Position numbers and translations under genes: made by a program. The notes under the pieces were generated by a model. That model was not told where the DNA came from. It made no database searches and saw only the letters and a list, made by a program, of their open reading frames with translations. 12,212 nt of DNA from an uncultured Oscillospiraceae bacterium (GTDB lineage Bacteria > Bacillota > Clostridia > Oscillospirales > Oscillospiraceae): NCBI GenBank assembly GCA_905234005.1, contig CAJOFW010000038.1, forward strand, positions 1-12,212, read 5' to 3'. Positions 1 to 7,271 of this stretch are shown in pieces. Numbering within the stretch: position 1 is the stretch's first letter; each line of letters starts with the position of its first letter.

Positions 1-345
1 AAGGCCGATCTGCCCGCCGTGTGGACGCGGACCGACGCGCTCGCGGTCAGCGCCGCAACCGGCGACGGTCTGGATACGCTCGAGGCCGCCGTCGCCGCCC
101 TCTACCCGCCCGACAGCGCCGTCCCCGCCGGGGAGACGCTGACGAATCCCCGGCAGGAGGAGGCGGTCTCCCGGGCGCTCGAATACGTCCGGGCGGCGAT
201 GGAGGCCATGGACTGCGGCGTCACGCCGGACGCCGTTCTCACCGAGCTGGAGGGCGCGATGACCGCCCTCGGCGAGCTGTCCGGCCGCGTCGTGCGCGAG
301 GACATCACAAACGGCATATTCGCCCGGTTCTGCGTCGGAAAATAG
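1..345 (+). CDS. mnmE: tRNA uridine-5-carboxymethylaminomethyl modification GTPase MnmE, C-terminal fragment
   Basis: Only the last 114 residues are present; the gene is cut by the left edge and reads open from base 1. MnmE works with MnmG to modify U34 in the wobble position of certain tRNAs. Visible here are the end of the inserted G domain, with a G5-like SAATGDG stretch near residue 17, a hydrophilic helical segment, and the family-typical C-terminus ending in FARFCVGK. The CxGK tail contains the conserved cysteine. The TAG stop is followed after about 55 bases by a strong hairpin, so mnmE is the last gene of its unit here, and the usual neighbour mnmG does not follow it. The tail motif and domain order make identification firm, although the catalytic part lies outside the window. 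Confidence 0.93.
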   Translation, partial: KADLPAVWTRTDALAVSAATGDGLDTLEAAVAALYPPDSAVPAGETLTNPRQEEAVSRALEYVRAAMEAMDCGVTPDAVLTELEGAMTALGELSGRVVREDITNGIFARFCVGK

Positions 346-394
346 CGCTTCTGTACAGCTCCGGTCTGTCCTGTATTGAACCAACGTTTTTTCA

Positions 395-438
395 AAAATC
401 AGCGGCGGCATATCGCGTGGGATATGCCGCCGCTTTTT
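395..438. terminator. bidirectional intrinsic terminator between convergent mnmE and the E2-like gene
   Basis: A perfect 14-bp stem (401-414 paired with 421-434) closes a 6-base loop and is followed on the + strand by TTTTT (434-438). On the - strand the stem is followed by a T-rich stretch, the complement of the A-rich 385-398. It can stop transcripts from both sides, which fits its position between two converging genes. Confidence 0.9.
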
Positions 439-448
439 GGTTGTGTTT

Positions 449-1349
449 TTATGCCTTCACGGTATTTTCCGGCTTCGGCTCGTGGTATTCGCAGCCGTCG
501 TCGAAGCGCACCGATTCCGGCGGGGTCTCCAGAAGCTCCGGGTGCTCGAGATAGCGCTTCATATCGGTGAAGAATCTCGCGTAGTGCGCGCCGGAGCAGA
601 CGCGTTCGTCCGCCGTGATGCCGATCGGGAGATAACGCTTCATGCGCGCCTCGCCGTTTTCCACCACGGACACCTTTTCCGTGACGCCCATGCCGAAGAA
701 CAGGCCCACGTTGCCCCAGTTGTACAGGTGGTGGTTGACGTCGTGCAGGCCGATCGACGCCGTGTTCGTGATGTACATGCCGACGTAAAACGGCAGCTCC
801 TCCATCAGCACGCCGGGGGCCAGTCCGTAGCGGTCGAGCAGCCGCACGAGCGCTACGATCACGGTCGCAAGCCCCGGCACGGCAAACACAAACGCGAGCA
901 GCCTGTCGATGAAGCCGTCCTGCGTCTCACGCCGGTTTGCCTCGATCGCCGCCGTCATGCGGTCGCGGACGTCGTACAGCGTGTCGGTCAGGTCGAACCT
1001 GATCTTCACGACGGCCTCGCCCTCGTCGGCGTCGTAGGGGTTCTTCAGAATCGTGAACGCCGCCGAGCAGTTGTTCCGGGCGAAGAGCTGCCTGTTCATG
1101 ATGAACCGGTTCACCTCGGGGTTCCGGCTGACGGCGCGGACGTAGGCGGCAACGACGATCTGCATATATGTGAATGCCTCGCCGTGCTCGAGCTTCTGCC
1201 GCCGGATGTACCGGGAGAGCGTCTCCTTGTCCGCCCTGTGCTTCAAAAATACCTGCGCGTCACAGCGCATCGGCATGATGTACGGGGTGATACGCATCAC
1301 GGGGTCGACGCCCTTCACCCTGCGCCCGGTCGGGTCTTCTGCCAAACAT
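449..1349 (-). CDS. lipoyl-less 2-oxoacid dehydrogenase E2-like (CAT-fold) protein, frameshifted near the start
   Basis: The protein resembles the acyltransferase catalytic domain of 2-oxoacid dehydrogenase E2 (chloramphenicol acetyltransferase fold), with no lipoyl or E1/E3-binding domain. Conserved stretches include DPVMRITPYIM near residue 15 and an ITNTASIG block near 193. The active-site motif, normally DHRxxDG, reads DERVCSGA at about 247-254, so both the catalytic histidine and the aspartate are replaced. From memory, this altered motif recurs in a clostridial E2-like family, so it need not be damage. The likely start is ATG 1349 with GAGGCGG eight bases upstream; it gives MFGRRPD and then needs one extra base near 1328 removed to join GRRVKGVDP. 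That repair gives exactly 299 residues. Without it, the open frame starts at GTG 1366, with an unrelated N-terminus. It is last in the pxp operon, two bases after pxpA's restored stop if GTG is used. Function and substrate are unknown. Confidence 0.72.
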
Positions 1350-1357
1350 ATCCTGTG

Positions 1358-1364
1358 CCGCCTC
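1358..1364 (-). promoter_or_regulatory. ribosome binding site GAGGCGG supporting the ATG at 1349
   Basis: On the - strand GAGGCGG lies 8 bases before ATG 1349. It overlaps the alternative GTG start at 1366, which has no comparable site of its own at normal spacing. This favours ATG 1349 and therefore the reading that the downstream gene contains a one-base insertion. Confidence 0.6.
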
Positions 1365-1366
1365 AC

Positions 1367-2115
1367 TTATCCCATAGGAACGACGTCTATGCCCCTTGCC
1401 TCGAGGGCGCAGCGGATTTTTTCCGCGAACAGCACGGCCTTCTCGCCGTCGCCGTGGACGCAGATCGACTCGGCCCGGATCGGGATGTCCCGGCCGGTGA
1501 TCGCGGTGACCTCACCATACGGATGACCCGTTCGATGGCGACGTCCTCGTCCGTGATCATGGCGCCCGGCTTTTTGCGGTTTACGAGGGTTCCGTCCTCC
1601 TCATACGCCCGATCGGCGAACACCTCGGACACGGCCCTCAGGCCAAGCTCCTCCGCCGCGTGTATCAGCTCGCCGCCGCTCAGACCGAGGACGGTAAGGC
1701 CCGGGGAAAAGTCCTTCACGCCCTGACAGATCGCCCTCGCCAGCTCGTAATCCTTCGCGGCCATGTTGTAGAACGCGCCGTGCGGCTTAACGTGCTGCAT
1801 CGTCATGCCCTGCGCGCGCAGGAACGCGTCGAGGGCGCCGATCTGGTACAGGGTATAGGCCCTGGCCTCCTCGGGCGTGACCGTCATGTTCCGGCGGCCG
1901 AAGCCCATGAGATCCGGATAGCCCGGGTGCGCCCCGACCGCGACGCCGCATTTTTTCGCGAGACGGACGGTGCTTTCCATGACGACCGGGTCGGACGCGT
2001 GGAAGCCGCAGGCCACGTTCGCGGAGCTGATGACCGGAAGTATCTGCTCGTCCAGCCCCAGCGTATAGCGGCCGAAGCTCTCGCCGAGGTCGCTGTTCAA
2101 ATCCACTCGCGGCAT
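1367..2115 (-). CDS. pxpA: 5-oxoprolinase subunit A (LamB/YcsF family), frameshifted near the 3' end
   Basis: PxpA is the LamB/YcsF-family subunit that acts with PxpB and PxpC in ATP-dependent opening of 5-oxoproline to glutamate. The N-terminus carries the signature DLNSDLGESFG (residues 5-15). It is followed by ACGFHASDP (35-43), GAHPGYPD (61-68), KPHGAFYN (110-117) and FADRAYEEDG (166-175), all family hallmarks. After residue 201 (bases 1511-1515) the frame breaks: the open frame continues as an arginine/serine-rich tail and ends at 1387. The next frame resumes the family C-terminus, including the conserved ICVHGD motif, and ends in TAA at 1369-1367. Comparison with the usual family sequence suggests loss of about 10 bases, which would restore about 252 residues, a normal length. 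The start ATG lies one base after the accC stop, implying translational coupling. As read, the protein lacks CVHGD and is probably inactive unless the frameshift is a sequencing error. Confidence 0.88.
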
Positions 2116-2116
2116 A

Positions 2117-3466
<1,350 letters not shown>

Positions 3467-3473
3467 GGTTGTA

Positions 3474-3480
3474 CCGCCTT
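3474..3480 (-). promoter_or_regulatory. ribosome binding site fixing the GTG start of biotin carboxylase
   Basis: AAGGCGG on the - strand lies 7 bases before GTG 3466, within the 16-base gap after the carrier-protein stop. It selects the GTG as start, which also gives the conserved AccC N-terminus. Confidence 0.6.
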
Positions 3481-3482
3481 TT

Positions 3483-3902
3483 TCAGAGCTTCTGTACGCG
3501 GAACAGCGGCTGGCCGTATTCCACCTTCTGCTCGTTGCTGACGAGCACGGCCTCGATTTCGCAGTCGTATTCCGCCTCGATCTCATTCATGAGCTTCATC
3601 GCCTCGAGGATGCAGATCGTCTGCCCCTTTTTGACGTGGTCGCCTACCTTCACATAGGCCGGGGCGTCCGGGGCCGGGGCGGAATAGAAGGTGCCGACGA
3701 TCGGCGCCGTGATGAGCAGCGTATCGTCGACCTCCGCAGGCTCCGCCGGGGCCGCCGCCGGGACGGCGACCGTCTGCACGGCGGCCGGAAGGCCGGCCGT
3801 CTTGCTGAGGCTGATTTTCATATCGCCCTCGCGGTAGGTCAGCTCCGTCAGGCTCGAGCTCTCGACGATTCTGACAAGCTCCCGTATTTTTCTGATGTCC
3901 AT
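3483..3902 (-). CDS. accB: biotin carboxyl carrier protein (AccB family)
   Basis: This 139-residue carrier protein holds the biotin that shuttles carboxyl groups from biotin carboxylase to a carboxyltransferase. Residues 1-33 (MDIRKIRELV...) are the AccB-type N-terminal helix and strand. Residues 38-60 are an Ala/Pro-rich flexible linker. Residues 61-139 form the biotinyl domain, with the biotinylation motif EAMKLMNEI and target lysine K103. The start ATG 3902 has AAAGGAG about 10 bases upstream. The stop is 16 bases before the accC start, so the two are clearly co-transcribed. The gene lies within a pxp operon that lacks accA/accD, suggesting a dedicated role with PxpB/PxpC, but a general acetyl-CoA carboxylase role cannot be excluded from this window. 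Confidence 0.93.
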   Translation of the reverse strand: MDIRKIRELVRIVESSSLTELTYREGDMKISLSKTAGLPAAVQTVAVPAAAPAEPAEVDDTLLITAPIVGTFYSAPAPDAPAYVKVGDHVKKGQTICILEAMKLMNEIEAEYDCEIEAVLVSNEQKVEYGQPLFRVQKL

Positions 3903-3932
3903 ATTCTAAAAACTCCTTTATACGGCTCCACA

Positions 3933-3946
3933 GGCGGCTCGCCGCC
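3933..3946 (-). other. small GC hairpin in the pxpC-accB gap
   Basis: The 70-base gap between pxpC and accB contains the self-complementary GGCGGC-GA-GCCGCC (or a 5-bp stem with a CGAG tetraloop). No T-run follows it, so it is unlikely to be a terminator. It could influence mRNA processing or stability inside the operon. Confidence 0.35.
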
Positions 3947-3972
3947 CGGGTCGCCGTCCGGCTCCCTGCCGG

Positions 3973-5001
3973 TCAGAAATAGCGCTGCGTCTCCGCGTCG
4001 GCGTACAGCCTCTCGAGCCTTTTTGCCACCTGACGGCAATCGAGCACCTCCCTGCAGGGCTTGTGGATCTCCCTGCGCATATGCTCAAGCTCCCTGACCT
4101 CCTGCAAATACAGGCGCTGCGCCTCCTGCACGGTGACGGCCCGGAAGCGGAGCTTCTGGTCGGTCTTCTTCTGCACGAGCCGGGGGATGTCCACCGAGAC
4201 GACGGTCGCGATCTTGGCGTAGCCGCCGGTCGTCTGCCGGTCGGCCAGCAGGATGATCGGCTTGCCCGCCGACGGCACCTGTATCGCACCGAGGGCGATG
4301 CCGTCCGAGATGATGTCGGAGGTCTCCTTCGGCGCGATGATCGGCCCGTCAAGGCGGCAGCCCATGCGGTCAAAGTCGCCGGTGACGGTGTACTCCGCGT
4401 TCAGGAACGTCTCGACGCCCTGTCGGCTGAAGAGGTTGTCCTGCGGCCCCATGACCACGCGGAGGACGCCGTCGTCGTTCTCAAAGTCCGGCGCGGGGAG
4501 CTTGCGGGACAGGAAGAAGGGCAGATACCGGCGCTTTACGCGTTCGCCGATGTAATCGCCCGCCTCGAGCCGGCGGCCCTTGAAGCCGCCGATCCCGCTC
4601 TTGAGGCTCGTGCAGCGGCTGCCCATGACGACGGGCACGTTCAGATAGCCCGAGAACGCCACATAGCACCGCGTACCGGTGCGGGCGCTGCCGAACGAAA
4701 GCACGTCGCCCTTGCGCACATACACGGCGGCGTACATCGGCGCCGGCTCGCCGTTCAGCTTCGGCGAGAAGTCGCCGCCCGTGATCGCGATGATCGTGTC
4801 GGCGGTGAACTCCAGCTCCGGCCCGATCAGTGTGATTTCCAGCGCCGCCTCGTTCTCCGGGTTGTCAAGGAGGAGATTGGCGATTTTGAAGGAGCGCACG
4901 TCCATCGCGCCGCCGACGCTGAAGCCCTGGCTCTGGTAGCCGCTGCGGCCGAAGTCCTGAATCGTCGTGAGCATACCGCCCCTGAGCACGCGAAAGCCCA
5001 T
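3973..5001 (-). CDS. pxpC: 5-oxoprolinase subunit C (KipA, AHS2 family)
   Basis: PxpC/KipA carries the AHS2 domain, which with the AHS1 protein PxpB forms a heteromeric subunit of the 5-oxoprolinase and is related to half of the carboxyltransferase domain of urea carboxylase. The 342-residue protein begins with the family-typical VLRGGMLTTIQDFGRSGYQ (5-23). It continues with GGAMD (30-34), ENEAALEIT (49-57) and a central AFSGYLNVPVVMGSRCT stretch. The C-terminal half holds the conserved blocks RMGCRLDGP and LLADRQTTGGYAKIA. The last 40 or so residues are charged and helical. ATG 5001 lies two bases after the pxpB stop, so the pair is translationally coupled and likely produced in equal amounts. 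Length and motifs look complete. Confidence 0.93.
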   Translation of the reverse strand: MGFRVLRGGMLTTIQDFGRSGYQSQGFSVGGAMDVRSFKIANLLLDNPENEAALEITLIGPELEFTADTIIAITGGDFSPKLNGEPAPMYAAVYVRKGDVLSFGSARTGTRCYVAFSGYLNVPVVMGSRCTSLKSGIGGFKGRRLEAGDYIGERVKRRYLPFFLSRKLPAPDFENDDGVLRVVMGPQDNLFSRQGVETFLNAEYTVTGDFDRMGCRLDGPIIAPKETSDIISDGIALGAIQVPSAGKPIILLADRQTTGGYAKIATVVSVDIPRLVQKKTDQKLRFRAVTVQEAQRLYLQEVRELEHMRREIHKPCREVLDCRQVAKRLERLYADAETQRYF

Positions 5002-5003
5002 GG

Positions 5004-5732
5004 TTACGCCTCCCCTTCCCGCACGGTGACCCGGTACGTACCGGCGTCCACCTGCGATTTGATTTCCGCGAACGCCGCCTCGTCGATCTCCACGAAGCGG
5101 ATGTACTCCCCCGCCTGTACGAGGATCGGCGTTTCGCGGGCGGGGTCGTAGGTGCGAACCGGGGTCATGCCCATGAGCTGCCAGCCGCCCGGCGAGTCCA
5201 TCGGATAGATGCCGGTCTGGGAGCCGCCGATGCCCACGCTGCCCGCCGGGATGCGGATGCGGGGACTTTCAAGCCGCGGCGTGTGGATGCGCTCGTCCAG
5301 CCCGCCGAGGTAGCAGAAGCCGGGCAGAAAGCCGAGCATGTAGATGAGATAGTCGCGGGAGGTGTGGATTTTCACGACCTCCTCCGGCGAAAGCCCGGCG
5401 TGATCGGCGATGTTTTGCAGGTCGGGGCCGTACTGTCCGCCGTAGCACACGGGGATCTCGTAGACGCGTTTGATCGTCTCTGCGGCCCTTGTCTCGACCC
5501 GGAGGATCTGTTCAAGCCGCGCCCGCAGGCTGTCGTAGGAGATGACCAGCGGGTTGTAGTTGATGAGCAGAGACACAAAGGCGGGGATCATGTCGACGAT
5601 GCCCTCGATTTTCTGTTCGCGGATGAGCTGCACCGTCGACGTGATCTTCTGATTTGTCTCCGTGCTGATCGCGTCGCCGAACACGATCAGCACGGAGGAA
5701 TCCCCCTCGATGAGAATTCGATAGTTCTGCAT
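5004..5732 (-). CDS. pxpB: 5-oxoprolinase subunit B (KipI, AHS1 family)
   Basis: PxpB/KipI carries the AHS1 domain and pairs with PxpC. In Bacillus subtilis KipI was also named as an inhibitor of the sporulation kinase KinA, but the metabolic 5-oxoprolinase role is the better-supported general function. The 242-residue protein has the N-terminal family opening (GDSSVLIVFGD, 10-20), a middle segment with EIPVCYGG (92-99), the signature GFLPGFCYLGGLD (134-146), and PAGSVGIGG followed by GIYPMDSPGGW (162-184), which line the family's conserved cleft. It is complete. ATG 5732 is 24 bases after the transporter stop, with only a modest purine-rich binding site (GAGGGCG), and its stop nearly abuts pxpC. 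Confidence 0.93.
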   Translation of the reverse strand: MQNYRILIEGDSSVLIVFGDAISTETNQKITSTVQLIREQKIEGIVDMIPAFVSLLINYNPLVISYDSLRARLEQILRVETRAAETIKRVYEIPVCYGGQYGPDLQNIADHAGLSPEEVVKIHTSRDYLIYMLGFLPGFCYLGGLDERIHTPRLESPRIRIPAGSVGIGGSQTGIYPMDSPGGWQLMGMTPVRTYDPARETPILVQAGEYIRFVEIDEAAFAEIKSQVDAGTYRVTVREGEA

Positions 5733-5756
5733 AGGTGAACGCCCTCTGCGCCGCTG

Positions 5757-7019
5757 TCAGAACAGGTTCGCGAGGTTGCCGAGGGAGGTGACGCCGACAT
5801 ACGCGGCGACGAGCACCACGATGATGCCGAGCACGAAAAGCCAGGTGGGGTGCCTGTAATCCTCGCCCATGATGCGCTTGTTCTTCGCGGCCACGAGGCA
5901 GACGCCGAGAGAGATGGGCAGGATGAGTCCGTTGACGGCGCCGGCCAGCACGAGCAGCTTCGCCGCGCCGCCGAGGATGGTCATGATCAGCGTGGAGACG
6001 GCGATGAAGCCGATGATCCACCAGTTCTCGTTCTTCTCGATCGACGGGTGGAAGGTCTTGAGGAACGAGACGGACGTATACGCGGCGCCGATGATCGACG
6101 TCAGCGCGGCGCAGAGGATGACGAGACCGGCGAAGCGATAGGCGATGTTGCCCGCGCCCACCAGAAACGCGTACGCGGCGGGGTTCGAGATGCCGTTGTA
6201 GCCGGTGCTGTACGCCTCGGACACGATGCCGGCGTTCTCCGCCGGCGTGGAGAGGTTGATGCCCGCGAACTTCACCACGACGCCGAGGATCGCGAGGAAG
6301 AGCAGGATGCGGACGACGGCGGCGATGACGATGCCCATGACGGAGCTGCGGTTGACCTCCCTGAGGCGCTCCTCGCCGGTGACGCCGGCGTCGATCAGAC
6401 GGTGCGCGCCGGCGAAGGTGATGTAGCCGCCGACCGTGCCGCCGAGCAGCGTCAGGATGGCCGGGAACAGGCTGTTCATCGAGGCGGACGGGACGAACGT
6501 GTTCCTGACCGCGTCGCCGACGGGCGGCTGGGTGATGAACATGACGACCAGAATGACGACGATCATGATCGCGCCGAGATACTTCACGACCTGATCGACG
6601 ATGCTCTTGGCCTGCTTCGACAGGAAGATCACGATCGCGAGAAGGCCGGCGATGACGCAGCCGATCTTGTCCGGGATGCCAAACAGGGCGTTGAAGCCGA
6701 GGGCGCCGCCGCCGACGTTCGCGATGTTGAACGCGAGGCCGCCGAGGGCGATCAGCGCCGCGAGGAAGTAGCCGAGGCCCTTCAGCAGCTCGTTTGCCAC
6801 GTCCTGTCCGCGCTTGCCGCTGTAGCAGAGCACGCGCCAGATATTGAGCTGGGCGATCGCCGACATGATCAGCGAGATCAGGATGACGAAGCCGAAGCTC
6901 GAGCCGAGGCTGCCGGTGAAGGTAGCCGTCTGCGTCAGGAAGCCGGGGCCGATGGCGGACGTCGCCATCAGGAATGCCGCGCCGATCAGGGCTGCGCGAT
7001 TGGTTTTCTTGTTGTCCAT
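5757..7019 (-). CDS. NRAMP-fold transporter of the YcsG type, probably not a metal transporter
   Basis: This is a 420-residue multi-pass membrane protein with about 11 hydrophobic segments and the NRAMP (LeuT-like) fold. It is the equivalent of YcsG, which sits next to ycsF and kipI/kipA in Bacillus subtilis. The start is ATG 7019 with AAGGAGG six bases upstream; a longer open frame to 7085 runs into the promoter region. Real NRAMP metal transporters bind Mn/Fe through a DPGN motif in helix 1 and a methionine in an MPHN-like motif in helix 6. Here helix 1 reads AIGPGFLTQ (22-30), and helix 6 reads GGYITFAGAHRL (197-208), so Asp, Asn and Met are all missing. Automatic names such as 'divalent metal transporter' are therefore doubtful. 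Being first in the pxp operon, it most likely imports the pathway's organic substrate, possibly 5-oxoproline; this is inference. Confidence 0.85.
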   Translation of the reverse strand: MDNKKTNRAALIGAAFLMATSAIGPGFLTQTATFTGSLGSSFGFVILISLIMSAIAQLNIWRVLCYSGKRGQDVANELLKGLGYFLAALIALGGLAFNIANVGGGALGFNALFGIPDKIGCVIAGLLAIVIFLSKQAKSIVDQVVKYLGAIMIVVILVVMFITQPPVGDAVRNTFVPSASMNSLFPAILTLLGGTVGGYITFAGAHRLIDAGVTGEERLREVNRSSVMGIVIAAVVRILLFLAILGVVVKFAGINLSTPAENAGIVSEAYSTGYNGISNPAAYAFLVGAGNIAYRFAGLVILCAALTSIIGAAYTSVSFLKTFHPSIEKNENWWIIGFIAVSTLIMTILGGAAKLLVLAGAVNGLILPISLGVCLVAAKNKRIMGEDYRHPTWLFVLGIIVVLVAAYVGVTSLGNLANLF

Positions 7020-7025
7020 GGGGAA

Positions 7026-7032
7026 CCTCCTT
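7026..7032 (-). promoter_or_regulatory. strong ribosome binding site of the transporter gene
   Basis: AAGGAGG on the - strand lies 6 bases before ATG 7019. It fixes the start of the first operon gene and excludes the upstream ATG at 7085, which would lie at the promoter's -10 element. Confidence 0.8.
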
Positions 7033-7070
7033 CTTTTCCCTGCCCGCTTGCGATTTCTCACGCTAAAACG

Positions 7071-7085
7071 ATGCAGATAGTGCAT
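7071..7085. promoter_or_regulatory. possible operator ATGCA-N5-TGCAT at the operon start site
   Basis: A perfect 5-bp inverted repeat with a 5-base spacer covers the expected transcription start (about 7077) and touches the -10 element of the pxp operon promoter. That is a classic position for a repressor. No regulator gene is present in the window, so the assignment is only positional. Confidence 0.4.
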
Positions 7086-7112
7086 TATATATCATTTCCG
7101 GCGCCATGTCAA
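7084..7112 (-). promoter_or_regulatory. consensus sigma-A promoter of the transporter-pxpBC-accBC-pxpA operon
   Basis: On the - strand, TTGACA (7112-7107) and TATAAT (7089-7084) are separated by exactly 17 bases, a perfect match to the housekeeping promoter consensus. The predicted start is near 7077, leaving a leader of about 58 bases before ATG 7019. A promoter this strong usually needs a repressor, and two inverted repeats (7071-7085 and 7096-7128) overlap it. Confidence 0.88.
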
Positions 7113-7128
7113 ACCCGGAGAGCCGGAA
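7096..7128. promoter_or_regulatory. inverted repeat TTCCGGC-N19-GCCGGAA flanking the -35 element
   Basis: Two 7-bp arms (7096-7102 and 7122-7128) are perfectly complementary, and the -35 hexamer of the operon promoter lies between them. The arms are 26 bases apart start to start, compatible with a dimeric regulator. The motif is GC-rich, so chance occurrence is possible. Confidence 0.35.
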
Positions 7129-7194
7129 TTATTCCATTTTCAGTATGTTTTTTCGGTTTATCATACAATTTTTGGCGTAACGCCGGTTTTCCTG

Positions 7195-7223
7195 TTTCGC
7201 ATTCGGAAACGGTATGCTATAAT
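7195..7223 (+). promoter_or_regulatory. extended -10 promoter of ycsI
   Basis: TATAAT (7218-7223) is preceded by TGC, forming an extended -10 element. The -35 region at 17 bases spacing (TTTCGC, 7195-7200) is poor, which extended -10 promoters tolerate. The start would be near 7230, giving a leader of about 42 bases. It fires away from the pxp operon promoter. Confidence 0.7.
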
Positions 7224-7249
7224 GACCGTGCCACCGCAAGAATGACCGT
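7221..7249. repeat. 9-bp direct repeat AATGACCGT with 20-base period
   Basis: AATGACCGT occurs at 7221-7229 and 7241-7249, about two helical turns apart. The first copy overlaps the end of the ycsI -10 element. This is a typical layout for a regulator binding in tandem at the start site, but no regulator is identified. Confidence 0.5.
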
Positions 7250-7271
7250 ACAAGCACAAGGAGGTACCCTC

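Noticed and set aside
1505..1520. Programmed -1 frameshifting in pxpA
   Set aside because: There is no X XXY YYZ slippery heptamer or following strong stem, and direct re-joining would still leave the family's spacing about four residues short.
437..1726. A 429-codon + strand open frame opposite the E2-like gene and pxpA
   Set aside because: It is antisense to two genes with recognisable family motifs and has His/Val/Arg-rich shadow composition and no good start site.
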